Shown here: in pieces, positions 43,184 to 54,067 of the stretch | Position numbering within the stretch: the first letter of the stretch is position 1 | How the letters are laid out: each line of letters opens with the position of its first letter | NCBI GenBank assembly: GCA_033297075.1 | Contig: MU858205.1 | Coordinates: 1 to 64,000 of the forward strand | Source: Rhypophila decipiens | Taxonomy: Eukaryota > Ascomycota > Sordariomycetes > Sordariales > Naviculisporaceae | Reading direction: 5' to 3' | Length of the DNA: 64,000 bases | Notes under the pieces: model-generated | The model's input: the letters and a program-made list of their open reading frames with translations, nothing else | Database searches by the model: none | What the model was told of the DNA's origin: nothing | Position numbers and translations under genes: made by a program

Positions 43184-44704
43184 TTACTGAGCATCAACAA
43201 ACACAGAAACTTCCTCCTCCTCCATAACACGCTCAGCAGTCCCCAACGAAGCCTCCACACTGCAACTTCTCTTAGCCCGACGACGAATGAAATCATCACC
43301 ACGACGGCGCTTCAAATCAGGGGCGTCGTCCATGCGGGCCAGGTTCCGAGCAAACCGAGCATCAAAGCTATCGTTAGAATCGTAGTCAACGGGGATTGCA
43401 TCAGGCGCAGTGCCATGGATAGTGTCATCGTTTCCTTCTTTGCCATGGTTTGAGTCGTCATCGAGGCGATAGTCTTTGTCACCGTCGGTGGCATACTCTG
43501 AGAGGGATCGTTTCCGGCGACGACGATCCTCGCGATTCTCTTGGCGCTCAAGGATGAGCTGGGGCAGCTCGAGCAAGCCGCTCTCGTGGGACTCGTGCAG
43601 GATCCGGGTTATTCTTTGCGTCTCCATGCAGTCGGCTCTGGTGGTCTGGTTGCTGCCGGGGAGAGAGGCGCGGAGAAGAGACATGTCTCCCTTGTGTTGG
43701 GCGTAGAGGCGGATGATCTCGTCACGCTCGGCCTCGGTGCTGGTATAGTCGGTGACACCGCCGGTGGCTGGGTCAAGTACGAGTTCCCAGTTGCGGGTGT
43801 CGTTGGTTGGCTCTTTCAGGTACTCTGGCCTAGCATTCTTGGCTGGGCTGTCGGGCATGTAGTAAAGGTCTTGGGCAATCTTGCTGGGCGAGACAATGGC
43901 GGGTCCGGCTTGGTTCCCAACGGTCTTCTTGAAGGGGCTGTCGGGCATGGCCAGCATGCTCTGGGTGATAGCTTGATTGGCCTCTGCGGCAGGTGATGAG
44001 GTGACAGGGCCGGCGGGATCACTCTTTTCATCGGTATTCTCTGACGAGTCATCCACAAGATCGATCTCCTCGTCTTCGACTTCCTCATCTTCGAACTTGA
44101 AGTGCTCGTCGTCAAGATGCTCATCCTCATCAAGCTCCTCGTCGAACTGCTGGCTCTCAACTTGAAAGTGTTGGTCGTCAAAGAGCTCATGGTCGACAGG
44201 CACATAGTACTCATCACCGGGCTCATAGTAGTCGTCATGATCGTCGAATTGCGCTTCCTCGTCATCCTCTTCGTCACCAGACTCGATCGTGATCACCTCC
44301 ACGTTGGGCGGGACCTTGCTTCCACCACCAGGCGCTCGGGTGGTAATCCGAACTGAGCTGCCCGGCTCGTTGCGGACAGTCTCGGCCTTGGCAACCGCTG
44401 GGTAGCACGCTTCGGCAGCGGCAAGTTTGGCGTTCTCGTTGCTGTTAGGAACCGATGGCGACGAGTTGTTGTAAGAGGCACCGCCTCTGTGCAGACCTGG
44501 CTTGGCCTTGTAAAATTGCTCGGCTTCAATCTCGACGAGGCAGTCTTCATCATCCGAGTCCTGCTCGGAGAGAGGAGAAGCGCAGTCCTGGATGAATGGA
44601 CTAGGGTGGCGGGCGGGCGACGCAGGCGTGTACGAATCACGCACAACGCCGGGGAACAACACCTCCTGGGCCATGGCGGCGACGGTGGACTCGGGAGCCG
44701 ACAT
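43184..44704 (-). CDS. Unrecognised acidic protein (506 aa)
   Basis: Single exon, start ATG 44704 (MSAPESTVAAMAQ). Residues 1-150 are Ser/Pro-rich. Residues about 150-235 are extremely Asp/Glu-rich (DEEDDEEAQFDDHDDYYEPG). A pair of MPDSPFKK and MPDSPAKN motifs (about 264 and 292) are plausible proline-directed kinase sites. The segment about 305-400 (NWELVLDPATGGVTDYTSTE, ERDEIIRLYAQHKGDMSLLR) looks folded. The C-terminus is basic with RRRRKRS and FIRRRAKRS, possible nuclear signals. This layout suits a nuclear chromatin- or RNA-associated protein, but nothing identifies a family and the location is inferred from composition. Confidence 0.65.
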   Translation of the reverse strand: MSAPESTVAAMAQEVLFPGVVRDSYTPASPARHPSPFIQDCASPLSEQDSDDEDCLVEIEAEQFYKAKPGLHRGGASYNNSSPSVPNSNENAKLAAAEACYPAVAKAETVRNEPGSSVRITTRAPGGGSKVPPNVEVITIESGDEEDDEEAQFDDHDDYYEPGDEYYVPVDHELFDDQHFQVESQQFDEELDEDEHLDDEHFKFEDEEVEDEEIDLVDDSSENTDEKSDPAGPVTSSPAAEANQAITQSMLAMPDSPFKKTVGNQAGPAIVSPSKIAQDLYYMPDSPAKNARPEYLKEPTNDTRNWELVLDPATGGVTDYTSTEAERDEIIRLYAQHKGDMSLLRASLPGSNQTTRADCMETQRITRILHESHESGLLELPQLILERQENREDRRRRKRSLSEYATDGDKDYRLDDDSNHGKEGNDDTIHGTAPDAIPVDYDSNDSFDARFARNLARMDDAPDLKRRRGDDFIRRRAKRSCSVEASLGTAERVMEEEEVSVFVDAQ

Positions 44705-46459
44705 TCTCAACGTGAGATAATGAGATTCGGTAATCTGCGATTGTCAGTTCTCGATGCTTCGCTGGAAAGATGTTTGTGATGTCCGTTCGCAATTGAGAAT
44801 GAACTTGAAGTAAAGACAGAAAGCAAAAGAGCAAACTTACAAGATCTGGTCTTTGTGTAGGTCGATGAATGAGCGGGTGAAGGGCAAGGTGTCAAAGCAG
44901 ATGTAGAGCGGTGGTGAGAAATTTGGTCAAGTTGTGTGTTGCAGGTTGCAAGTTGCGAAAGTGGAAGCTTTTAAGTAATGAATCGGAGAAGGGAAGGGAA
45001 GAAAATCGACGGGTCACTGGCTGGTGGCCAATGCTAAATAATGGGATGATCCTGACGACGAGCCCGGCCAGCTGCCCTACTATTGTTGGCTGAAAATGCC
45101 TCTCTTGACAATTGGATCGGCAGTTTGGGTCACAATAGTAAATATCAGATGAAAAGATGCTGGCTTGGAAAGTGGTTGGGATTGTTAAACGCTGTGATAA
45201 TTTGTCTATAGTAAGGCTTGGACGAAAAGACAGCTGCCTATGTAATACTTGTCAAAAGAGTTGATGTTGTCCTTACTGAACCGTCGGATCTGCTCTGAGA
45301 ATACGTAAAGGGGAACTCAAGTGGGTCAGGATTGTTCGTTTCTCCTCATCTTTGACTCGCTGCTGTCAACATGGGACGAAACCTGTTGTGATAAAACGAG
45401 AAAGTCTTCGGCCCTCGGTTCCTCTGGCAAACATGTTTGGTACGCTTCAACCACATGCATCCAAAGTTGGATCTTGGCGACGAATTCCTTGATCTTGATC
45501 GTGTTGCTTACCTCCTTGTGTTATTCACCGTCATGTTTTTACTTTTTCATCATCACCGCCTAGAGGTCCTCTCATAAAGCTAGTAGGCTACCTCCCTCTG
45601 ACAAGCATAGGATCTATTTCATGATATCCGTACGGCGGGTGATTCTCAGCCCTTTATCAGCCCGATTTATGATTTGACTACGCGTGGACATACTTTACGG
45701 GAAGGCACAACCTCACCTCCACCTGCCCTTTATGAGCTTCAGGTGGGTCTGCACAATTGCTGCTCTTCTCCCCTGACCTTGGTCATGATTTCACTCTCCT
45801 GCCCATCGACCTGCCTTCCCTGTATACTTAATACGACCATTCCAGCAGTGGTAATTTCCATTCCCAAAAGTCGTTCTCTCCATTCTTAATAATTAAATAT
45901 TTGTGTCTTCTCTTCACTGTTTCGATTACTCTCATTTTGGATGTGGAAATGACCTTGTCTTGCCTGTTCATTGGGGCCCCATAGGGCCACGGGTACCCGT
46001 GTCTCTAAGATTTCACGGGTACCCGTGCGCATTATGTAAGCCCGCTACCCACCTCACCTCGAAATGCCGCTAAAAATGTCAAAACCTCCATTCTCAATCT
46101 GTGCAATGTGCATTCCGGCCCTGTACAGACAAATACTCGGTGCACCTCGGAAGCATTGATCGGACCAATAAGAACTACTATCATTCAACACCAAAGCTAT
46201 TCATGCAGCTTCATGGCAGACCCAACACCCAGACTTGGTGGGCTGGGCCATTCTCAATGGTTGATCGTGCATATTGAGGCTTGCTCGGCCACAGGCCTCC
46301 GCGACCACCTGCATCAGGAACTCGAACCACCCGGACCACACTTCCCCGCTCGAAATCGCATCCAAACACCTCCAAACATTGACTCTGACGTTTGCAGGAT
46401 TTCCCTTTCCGCTGGATGCGACCAAACGAAGTGAAGAATCTGGGGATGCCGAACCCAGC
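44705..46459. other. 1.75-kb divergent intergenic region
   Basis: Between the 5' ends of the acidic protein gene (minus) and the ankyrin gene (plus). Contains a pair of identical palindromes at 45988-46027. No coding region otherwise. Confidence 0.5.
45988..46027. promoter_or_regulatory. Two identical 14-bp palindromes, 26 bp apart
   Basis: CACGGGTACCCGTG at 45988-46001 and again at 46014-46027. Each contains CGG-N4-CCG, the inverted-triplet form bound by Zn2Cys6 transcription factors. They lie about 430-470 nt upstream of the ankyrin gene's ATG. Confidence 0.55.
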
Positions 46460-49400
46460 ATGGACCCATTATCGATTGCCGCTGCCGCCGCCGGGTTCCT
46501 TGCTACCCTCGAATCGATAACGAAGAAGCTACGCGACGTTTCCCGCAAGCTGCGCGACTCGACCACGGTCAAAGCGACACTTGAGCTAGGGCAACAACTG
46601 ATACAGTTGGAGTTTGTCACTCGATCGCTGCTTGACCGCGAGATCCCCACTCTCGGGGGATCCTCAAACGCGTCAGCAATCAACGTCGTCCAACAAATCG
46701 AGTTGAATATCCAGAGCTGTCGGGCAGATCTAGATGAGGTTTCCGAACTGTTGGACCAACTCGACAACAGCCTAAAAGAGAAAGCGAGATGGGTCTTCAA
46801 AAACCACGGAAAGGTCATGGACCTTTGTGAAAGTCTCAACCGCCACTACAACAGCTTAGATCTCTCGCTGAGCACTATTCTCATCCTCACGACCCATCAA
46901 ACACGCCTTGTTACCGATCGGACGCTTCAAGAAACGGACTGCATCAAAGATCAAGTTCATATTACTCGAGAAGTTACCCAAGATATCAAAGGCGACACTA
47001 CACGTCTCAAACGAAGTGTCGATTATGTTGGTCAGAGCGTCGAACAGATGGGTTTCGATGTCTCGGAGATGTTAACCCTCCTCCGTAAATTTGACCAGCA
47101 CAAGTCCTGGCCTTTTAGGGGACATGGTGGATTTATTACAAATGATCTGTGCTTCACTCTGGAGAGATATTTTTGCGACCAGTCGGGCATTGATACCGAG
47201 GAACTGCGCAGCCAGTTCTCGGGATTCCAAACAGAAGACGACCTTGCATCATTACATTCGGGGTGGACCTGGGGCGGGAGCAAACAAGGTGTACCCGACA
47301 ACCTGTCGACATCACGGTCGCGATATGGGAGGAGCCAACCCCATGATTCTGGACCTGGTTCCAATCCTCCCCCAAGGCAGTCTGCAGGTGAAAGCTCTTC
47401 CCGAGTGCACTCGTCACAGGCCCACATCCCCTCCCAGAACCTCCGTGGTGTCGAGACAGGCATGGCCGAATCCTCCAATGACGAATCTGCCTTCGAAAAT
47501 ATCTACGGCGCAACGGCTGATGGTAGCTTTCAGCTGGATCGGCATCGTCTGTCCATGCGTATCGACCAGGCCGACGACGACCTGCCACCGGGGATGGGGG
47601 ACCCTGATGTACCCGAGCGGGAGCCAAGTGACAGTGATGCAGACTTGAACGAGGGATCCGTCAGCACACGTTCGGTACTCGATTCCCAATCTCAGATTAC
47701 AACTCCCTCGATCCCTGAACTCCCGATGAAATTAATTCCTTACCACCCAGGTCCCACAGTTCAGGCCCAAGGAAAAGTAACAAGGAATGACACTCCAGCG
47801 TTTGTCAAACTCAGGGAATCTCTTCAGGCTCTCTGGGATGAGCTGGCAACAGATGAAACCTTTAACTTGATCCAACCCCTTCGATCTGAACTTTCTATAC
47901 AACAGGCCGAAAACGCCCGAAAGAAGCTTCCGTCCCGTCTTGCCCAGAGGAGACTTTACCAGGAATTACATCAAGCTAGTGGAACAAGCCAACCATCCCT
48001 TGAGCAAATCAAGGGATTGCTGGAGGATGGCGCCAGCCCAAATCTACCACCAGGACAAGTTGCAAGGTTCCGTCAGTTTCATAATACCCGCACGGCTTAT
48101 GCACCTCCTCTGTTTCTGGCGATCAAGAATAGAAATATCCCCGCTCTCCGATGTCTGCTTCAGCATGGTGCTGAACCAGACTGTCATCTGGTTGAAGAAA
48201 CGCCCCTAGAAAAGCTCATGGCAGAAGCGCATTCAGATCCATCAGGTTTCGAAACCATTGCAACCATGGCACTAATACTGGCAAGCAATGGTGCCAAAAT
48301 CAACCCTTTTATTCTTTCCCGGGCCATAAGTCTGGATGGCGTCGTAGAAAACTCTACCTTCCTCGTCATCAAGCTACTCCTAGAATCGGGCCCAAATGCA
48401 CTTCGGCAACTCGACCTCCAAGCAGATCTGCTTGCCAAACCCGAGGCATCGCGGGTTGACGAGCTCTTGGTTGAGGCTGTACTACAGCCGGGTTTACAGC
48501 CGAGTTGCGCCAATATCTGCTCAGCAGTCAAACTTGGCAGTCCAAAAATCCTTAGTCTTCTCTTGGACAATCTTTCGCACCCTGTCTCGCTACCACCCAT
48601 GTGCATGGAGATGGCCGTGGCTTGCCAGGATGAAATGGCCATAGGCCTACTCATTACGCGGGGATTTCAGCCGAACTGCTCCAACATCTGCTTGGCAATT
48701 TCACTCAGCAACCCAAAGATTGTTCGTATCCTCATGGATAGTATTCCGCCGCCTAACTCACTCCCAGTCTGTATGGAAAAGGCCTTGAGTTGTTGGAATG
48801 AAATGGCCATTGAATTGCTGATGGAACGAGGAACCCCGCCACCACTGGAGGCAATCTATCGGGCCATTGAGCTCCGAAAACCTGAGCTATTCGCTAAATT
48901 CGTGGATCTCTATTGCAATGAAGGTTCACGGCCACTTAACCTGCAGCGGTGTCTTTCCAAAGCGATTTCATACTGGAATGACCACGACCGTACCATTGTC
49001 CAGCGTATCATCTCAAGGGGCGCAAAGCCAACGGAGGAACAGATGACGACAATTATCGAGCATAACGATTTCGAAACGATTGATATACTCCTAGCACTTG
49101 GCACAGATATATCAGACTTCCGCTTCTCTTGTGCAAGCGCCGATCTGGCATGCAAAATATTGCGATCTGCCGCGAAGAGCAAGATCAGGGTCGAAACAAA
49201 GCATGAGAAACTACTCGTTGCGTTAAGTGCGATTCTCTGCCCCTCGGAGATTACCAAGCAGGATGCAAGCCAGCCGGAGTCCTTGACGAGTGAGGACAGT
49301 GACGCAGTCCACTCCATTAGCCGGCCGGAAAGCCACTGGTCGAGGCAGTCCACCCTCGTTCTTATTAGGCTTTTGATGCGGGAGAAAGTTTGCCCAGATG

Positions 49401-52183
49401 GCGAGATTTTAGTCAACGTATTTACCAGCCAGTCTCTGGATACAGAGCTTGCCTTGGTTGTTCTTTCCGAAATAGGAAAGATCAGTCACGATGCGTGTTT
49501 GGATATTGTCCAACACGGTGAAACCGACTGTGTTGAGTTTCTTCTTCTCAACACTGGAGTCGCGGTCGTGGACGTTTCTTTTCTCCTGGAAGCGGCGCTG
49601 GAGACATCTTCATATTGGCAGGGGAAGCACCCATCCTTTCAATACAAGCACATTCCATCCCTGGATGGTGCCTCGATGTCCTTACCTTATGAGGAAGCGA
49701 ACATTGAAATCAGGGAGAAAATGAAGGAACGGAGCGAGGCGATGAGTCTCCTAATATTCAACTACTGGCTCAGGGCCTCTCCCACGCCATTACGACAACG
49801 AGGGCTGGAGTTTCTGGTGGAGAGGATGCCAGGTGAAACCCAGCGGCAGGTCATCAGTCGATGCAAGCACCACCCGACACTCTCTACAATACAGCTTTTG
49901 CTACAGTACTCTGCTGTAGCAGACAGTCCTCTGCTTTTATGCCAGGCACTCACTGCATGCATGGGTGTTCTAGATAACGAAGCCTTGAGAGAAGGAGGAT
50001 TGGCTTCCTGGTCGAAACTGTTGGTTATTTGCCTTGGTCTCAAGTTCTCTGCTGCGTCATCTGAAGCCATTGAACTCAAGTACCAGTGCCTCGAACTCAT
50101 CTTGTGCCATATGGAAGAGAAGGAGTTTGATATAAACGACTTCTTTGCTGTGGACCTGCGGTCACCTTTCAATATCATTTTCACACATTGTCCCCCCGAA
50201 GAACTTCCAAGAGCCATAGAGCTTTTCTGCAAATCTGGTGCCGACGCAAATCGGCCGCCAGTGGACGAGCGCTCCGATCTTCCCTTGATAGTTGCTGCTG
50301 AAAAATCACATGGCAAGGCAATCCCGATCATGGTTGAGTTTGGAGGTGACTTGTTAAAAGCGCTCCACTTTGCAATGGCGGATAAAAATATTCGTGCAAT
50401 GAGAGGCGGCCTCATAGAGGAGTCCATCAACATGGGAATCCTCTCCAAAAACGCCGAATCTTTCCGCACCACATCGAGCAGGCTTGAGGCTGATGTCAAC
50501 GTTATGGACTTGTTCGGGATGGCCATTGATGCCAACAACGTGGAGATCCTGGATACTCTTTTTGATTCAGGTCTCCAGTACAGCATCGACCGCGATCTTG
50601 ACTTTCTTGGTTCCGTTGCAAAGTTCTACTCCCGGAATAACTCTACCATTCCGGAATGGGCCCAACCATCGTATGACCTCGACAACTTTTGTACGTGGTG
50701 GGCAGGTCCAGCACCCGCGGGTCATCTTAGTCCTAATCGCCAACTGCCACCATCAGTGTACTTGAATAGATCGCTGATTTTGAAAATGATCAATCAAAAT
50801 TTGATCAGAGAAAGCGGAGCGATTCTTTTATGTCTGTTGAAGAGAGGGTCTCATGGAATGGCCAAACCGCACCCCAGCACAGAGTATCTGTTGTTCCGAG
50901 CGCACGAACATCGGAATATTTTTCTGCGACTCATTGAGCTCAAGATACCTTTGAGGACCCGGAGCTGGAATACCCTAAAGCCTGCCTACAAGAGGGCAAT
51001 GTGGGAGGATGATCGATGGGCATTGATGGACTCGGCTCTTGCGGATGAGCGCCTCCATGACTATATAAGCACCAGTGGAGACCGCGAACCTGAAAGCTCG
51101 GACATTTTGGCCTTGTTCCTTGAAAATACGACTCGTGCCGAACACGGTCTCATTTATTTGTCCTTCCTGGACAAGGTTTTCGATGACTATCCAGCTGCTG
51201 AGGACCGAATCAAAATCCTTGCCTCTCTCTTTGACGCAATATGGAAACTACACCCAAAGGCACTGTATGGATATGTGTTTTGCGCACTCGCCTACTCGAA
51301 TGAATACGCCTTTCCACACCTGGCCCTTCATCCGGGACCACAGGTTGTTGAAGCCACTTCCTACTTGAACGCTAGGACCGAGACGTATTACCCTACCCTG
51401 CTCTATGCAGCTGAATCGCAGGACTGGAACCTGGTTAGACATACACTGACAAAGACAAAGGATGAACTCCTATTCCATACTTCTTTCAGAGATGTCAGTC
51501 CGCCTGCCCGTAAAGGCTTTTGTGGGGATTTTAGAAGACGTAACTATTTCTGTCAGTGCACCCAGATGGTAAAATGCAATGGAGACATGGAGGCTATCGA
51601 ATCAGGGTATCGCGGTCAGCCTGTGCTCTTTCATGCCATCCAGGATGGCGTTGTGGATATTGTGCAGATGGCTATTCGGGAAGGAGTTGATTTCAGCTTG
51701 AACTCCTATTACTATGGCGACAATTCGCTAACCCCGGCTCATATCGATTTGATACAGGACCTTCCTTCATCTGCTAGTGGCCCGGGACATGCTTATCTGG
51801 TCGAAGATGATCAGTTACCCCGCGGCAGCACCGTCACCCTCCTCCACCTTGCTGTATTCTGCTGCGTGGACGGACCCGTCAGGGAGGACCGCTTGGAGAT
51901 TCTGAGACTTTTGATGCACAACGGAGCGGACTCACAACTCAATGTCAAGGCCCTAGTGCCTAGTCGGTTTCTACGGAGATCTTCTAGATCAGTAGTGCCC
52001 TTTGTCATTGCTGAGTCTGCCGAGCGGAAAGACAGTGACACTGCCTGCCTAAATGTTGAGGAGTTTGCTAAGGCAATGTATATCCCTGGCGAGCGTCAGG
52101 ATAAGGGGCTAGTGGCATGGCGGAGGAAGAGCAAAGGATTAAGAGAGACGATCCTCGAGATACTAAAAGGAGGACAGACTTGA
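46460..52183 (+). CDS. HeLo-like N-terminal domain plus degenerate ankyrin repeats (1,907 aa)
   Basis: Intron-free, 5.7 kb. The start is ATG 46460 because it gives MDPLSIAAAAAGFLATLESI, the hallmark opening of the fungal N-terminal domain of STAND/NLR-type proteins (HeLo-like); an upstream in-frame ATG would add an unrelated prefix. Residues 1-220 are predicted helical, with hydrophobic and charged alternation. Residues about 260-480 are disordered. From about 540 onward come widely spaced ankyrin-like units, for example PPLFLAIKNRNIPALRCLLQ near 550 and PVLFHAIQDGVVDIVQMAIR and TLLHLAVFCC near 1720-1800. No NACHT or NB-ARC nucleotide-binding motif (no GxxGxGKT/S) was found in between, so this is not a canonical NLR. 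Such N-terminal domains can trigger incompatibility or immune-like cell death; that role is inferred from family membership only. Confidence 0.75.
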   Translation: MDPLSIAAAAAGFLATLESITKKLRDVSRKLRDSTTVKATLELGQQLIQLEFVTRSLLDREIPTLGGSSNASAINVVQQIELNIQSCRADLDEVSELLDQLDNSLKEKARWVFKNHGKVMDLCESLNRHYNSLDLSLSTILILTTHQTRLVTDRTLQETDCIKDQVHITREVTQDIKGDTTRLKRSVDYVGQSVEQMGFDVSEMLTLLRKFDQHKSWPFRGHGGFITNDLCFTLERYFCDQSGIDTEELRSQFSGFQTEDDLASLHSGWTWGGSKQGVPDNLSTSRSRYGRSQPHDSGPGSNPPPRQSAGESSSRVHSSQAHIPSQNLRGVETGMAESSNDESAFENIYGATADGSFQLDRHRLSMRIDQADDDLPPGMGDPDVPEREPSDSDADLNEGSVSTRSVLDSQSQITTPSIPELPMKLIPYHPGPTVQAQGKVTRNDTPAFVKLRESLQALWDELATDETFNLIQPLRSELSIQQAENARKKLPSRLAQRRLYQELHQASGTSQPSLEQIKGLLEDGASPNLPPGQVARFRQFHNTRTAYAPPLFLAIKNRNIPALRCLLQHGAEPDCHLVEETPLEKLMAEAHSDPSGFETIATMALILASNGAKINPFILSRAISLDGVVENSTFLVIKLLLESGPNALRQLDLQADLLAKPEASRVDELLVEAVLQPGLQPSCANICSAVKLGSPKILSLLLDNLSHPVSLPPMCMEMAVACQDEMAIGLLITRGFQPNCSNICLAISLSNPKIVRILMDSIPPPNSLPVCMEKALSCWNEMAIELLMERGTPPPLEAIYRAIELRKPELFAKFVDLYCNEGSRPLNLQRCLSKAISYWNDHDRTIVQRIISRGAKPTEEQMTTIIEHNDFETIDILLALGTDISDFRFSCASADLACKILRSAAKSKIRVETKHEKLLVALSAILCPSEITKQDASQPESLTSEDSDAVHSISRPESHWSRQSTLVLIRLLMREKVCPDGEILVNVFTSQSLDTELALVVLSEIGKISHDACLDIVQHGETDCVEFLLLNTGVAVVDVSFLLEAALETSSYWQGKHPSFQYKHIPSLDGASMSLPYEEANIEIREKMKERSEAMSLLIFNYWLRASPTPLRQRGLEFLVERMPGETQRQVISRCKHHPTLSTIQLLLQYSAVADSPLLLCQALTACMGVLDNEALREGGLASWSKLLVICLGLKFSAASSEAIELKYQCLELILCHMEEKEFDINDFFAVDLRSPFNIIFTHCPPEELPRAIELFCKSGADANRPPVDERSDLPLIVAAEKSHGKAIPIMVEFGGDLLKALHFAMADKNIRAMRGGLIEESINMGILSKNAESFRTTSSRLEADVNVMDLFGMAIDANNVEILDTLFDSGLQYSIDRDLDFLGSVAKFYSRNNSTIPEWAQPSYDLDNFCTWWAGPAPAGHLSPNRQLPPSVYLNRSLILKMINQNLIRESGAILLCLLKRGSHGMAKPHPSTEYLLFRAHEHRNIFLRLIELKIPLRTRSWNTLKPAYKRAMWEDDRWALMDSALADERLHDYISTSGDREPESSDILALFLENTTRAEHGLIYLSFLDKVFDDYPAAEDRIKILASLFDAIWKLHPKALYGYVFCALAYSNEYAFPHLALHPGPQVVEATSYLNARTETYYPTLLYAAESQDWNLVRHTLTKTKDELLFHTSFRDVSPPARKGFCGDFRRRNYFCQCTQMVKCNGDMEAIESGYRGQPVLFHAIQDGVVDIVQMAIREGVDFSLNSYYYGDNSLTPAHIDLIQDLPSSASGPGHAYLVEDDQLPRGSTVTLLHLAVFCCVDGPVREDRLEILRLLMHNGADSQLNVKALVPSRFLRRSSRSVVPFVIAESAERKDSDTACLNVEEFAKAMYIPGERQDKGLVAWRRKSKGLRETILEILKGGQT

Positions 52184-52529
52184 AGGTGTCGCCGTGTCAC
52201 AGATCTACCTGAGGTGAGTAATTTGTTTTGCGGCTCTCGGTTGCTACCTACTTCAGGTTGGGGGCCGAAATGCCATCCTTGCCCTCCACTCGACGCTTCC
52301 TCCTATCGACCTAGTTAACTAACTCACCCTTCTCATTACAGCAAAGAGCTATGGCCGACGGGACCCAATCCAACTATCATCCTTCAGCTTCTGGTTATCC
52401 ATGGCAGGGCTGTCCTGTCCTCCTCACTCATGTGTTTTCTCCCCTTTCTTAGCCTGGAGTCTCTCCTTTTAAGGGTTCGACTCGAACGGAAAAGAGGATG
52501 AACGTGGTAATCTCCTTAACTATGTCGCC
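52184..52529. other. Short intergenic region
   Basis: No gene seen between the ankyrin gene and the truncated Myb-like fragment. Confidence 0.45.
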
Positions 52530-52754
52530 TCATGTGCACTTCTTATGATCTCGGAGGTATATGAGCGCCAGATCGTGGGTCTCGTTCCAGTGGGCGTTCT
52601 CGATGTATCTGAGGTTTTTGAAGAATATGCCCGCGACTCTGTTGCGCTCATTGCTCCGTCGGGATTCCTCTGGGAAAGCCTCATCTTGTTCCTCTTCTAT
52701 CTTTGAGTCTGGGGCTGTGGTTTTGTTGCTTTGGGTGTTGTCCTCGGCCGCCAT
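52530..52754 (-). pseudogene. Truncated Myb/SANT-like fragment (74 aa)
   Basis: From ATG 52754 the frame reads an acidic segment, then FFKNLRYIENAHWNETHDLA and LIYLRDHKK before a stop. This parallels the first helix of the Myb-like domains at 54068-55083 (ILKTIKYAHE, PWTEEADLSILYLRRKG) and 56466-57425. The rest of the domain is missing, so this is probably a gene fragment left by duplication, though a short peptide gene cannot be excluded. Confidence 0.45.
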
Positions 52755-54067
52755 GTTGGTGTGGTATGAGTGAGTTCACTGAAGTAGGTGTACGTGAGGC
52801 TATTAGAGCTGGAGCCAGAAAGGCAGTTTAGAGCTCTCGGGTGCAAAGGTTTCATTGCGGGGCTAAGACGGCAAGATGTGTACATGTATACCGTGGAAAA
52901 CATGCGTGGGAAAATTTTATGTTTGTTTGGGATATGGAAGGACACATTCGAGAGGATACGAACTGTTTTATACCCATACTTTTACATCGCCAGTGTGGGC
53001 TGGTCTCAAGAAGTAGATTCATGGTTAAGTCGTCCCTCGAGGGTGAATCAGTATGCAGTTGATGCGAACCAGCAAGGTCCCAAGGCTGCATGTGTGTGTC
53101 AATAACCGGTGCTTGCCCATGACCTTCTGGATCAATATGCCTTAGTAGCGCTTGAGCCCGTCCTATTCGGTGAGTAAATGGGAATTATCAACACCTAAAA
53201 GCACTGCTGGATCATTGTACTCAAGAACGTTGTTTTGACGGTGGCCTCTGGTGTGTGTGTACAAGTACGTGCAGCATGATTACCAACCTAGTTTTACAGA
53301 ATATAGTACACGTATGAGGTTAATTATGAACATAGCTATTATCGCATTGATCTCGGTGTTCGTCAGGTATCACGCGAATAGAGCTCAGTAAGAAAAAATG
53401 ATCATAGATTGAGTGCTGAAGAAGTAAAAGAACACAAGAGAATGTGGTGAGCGAAGTGCTCGGTATTTATCTACATGATGGCAACCAAATCCAGGGAAGC
53501 TTATGCCAAGAGCTTGGCACTAAGCGTTACATCAGGCGTGACACAGGAGGAGAACAGGCCCGGAAACGACCAAGGAAGAAGATAAGTAAATACCAGACTT
53601 TAAAAGTTGACCAATAGCAAAATCCCGGCATCTCAAATCCTAGACGATCAGAGTCAAACTTAACCATACAGACTACATTTTCCATCTAGGTTCTTGGTTG
53701 GTCTTTGCTAAGGAAAAGAACAGTGGGAATCCCGTATCGTAAACACCAGCTAGACTCAGACTCCGCTGAGAATATGCATAAAGGTATCATTTTCATTATG
53801 CAACACGTAATCTATAGACAGCTTCCAGAAACTAGCGGTATATAATGCCCAGTTAATTATCGCCTAGCTTGAACCAGTGCCCCTTCATTTTATCCACCGT
53901 CTTTAACCTGCCTGCTATGCGATAAAGCCCTTTGGTGCGCGGACCTACAAGCTTGATCTTCCCGTTGACGCGCTCGGTGAATCGGGTGTTGAGCAGAGAG
54001 GAAGAGCTCTTTTCGTCTTTGTATTCCTCACTTTACAACCTTGGATGCCGTTCCCCGATGTCAGCCC
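52755..54067. other. 1.3-kb gene-free interval
   Basis: No supported gene; AT-richer than its neighbours between 53.2 and 53.9 kb. Confidence 0.45.

Noticed and set aside
46201..46839. 212-codon antisense frame under the ankyrin gene start
   Set aside because: Mirror of a coding region with matching codon phase; no independent evidence.
52440..52500. Possible tRNA B-box (GGTTCGACTCG)
   Set aside because: No A-box at the right distance and no acceptor-stem pairing. Similar single hits near 28290, 34837 and 40430 were rejected for the same reason.
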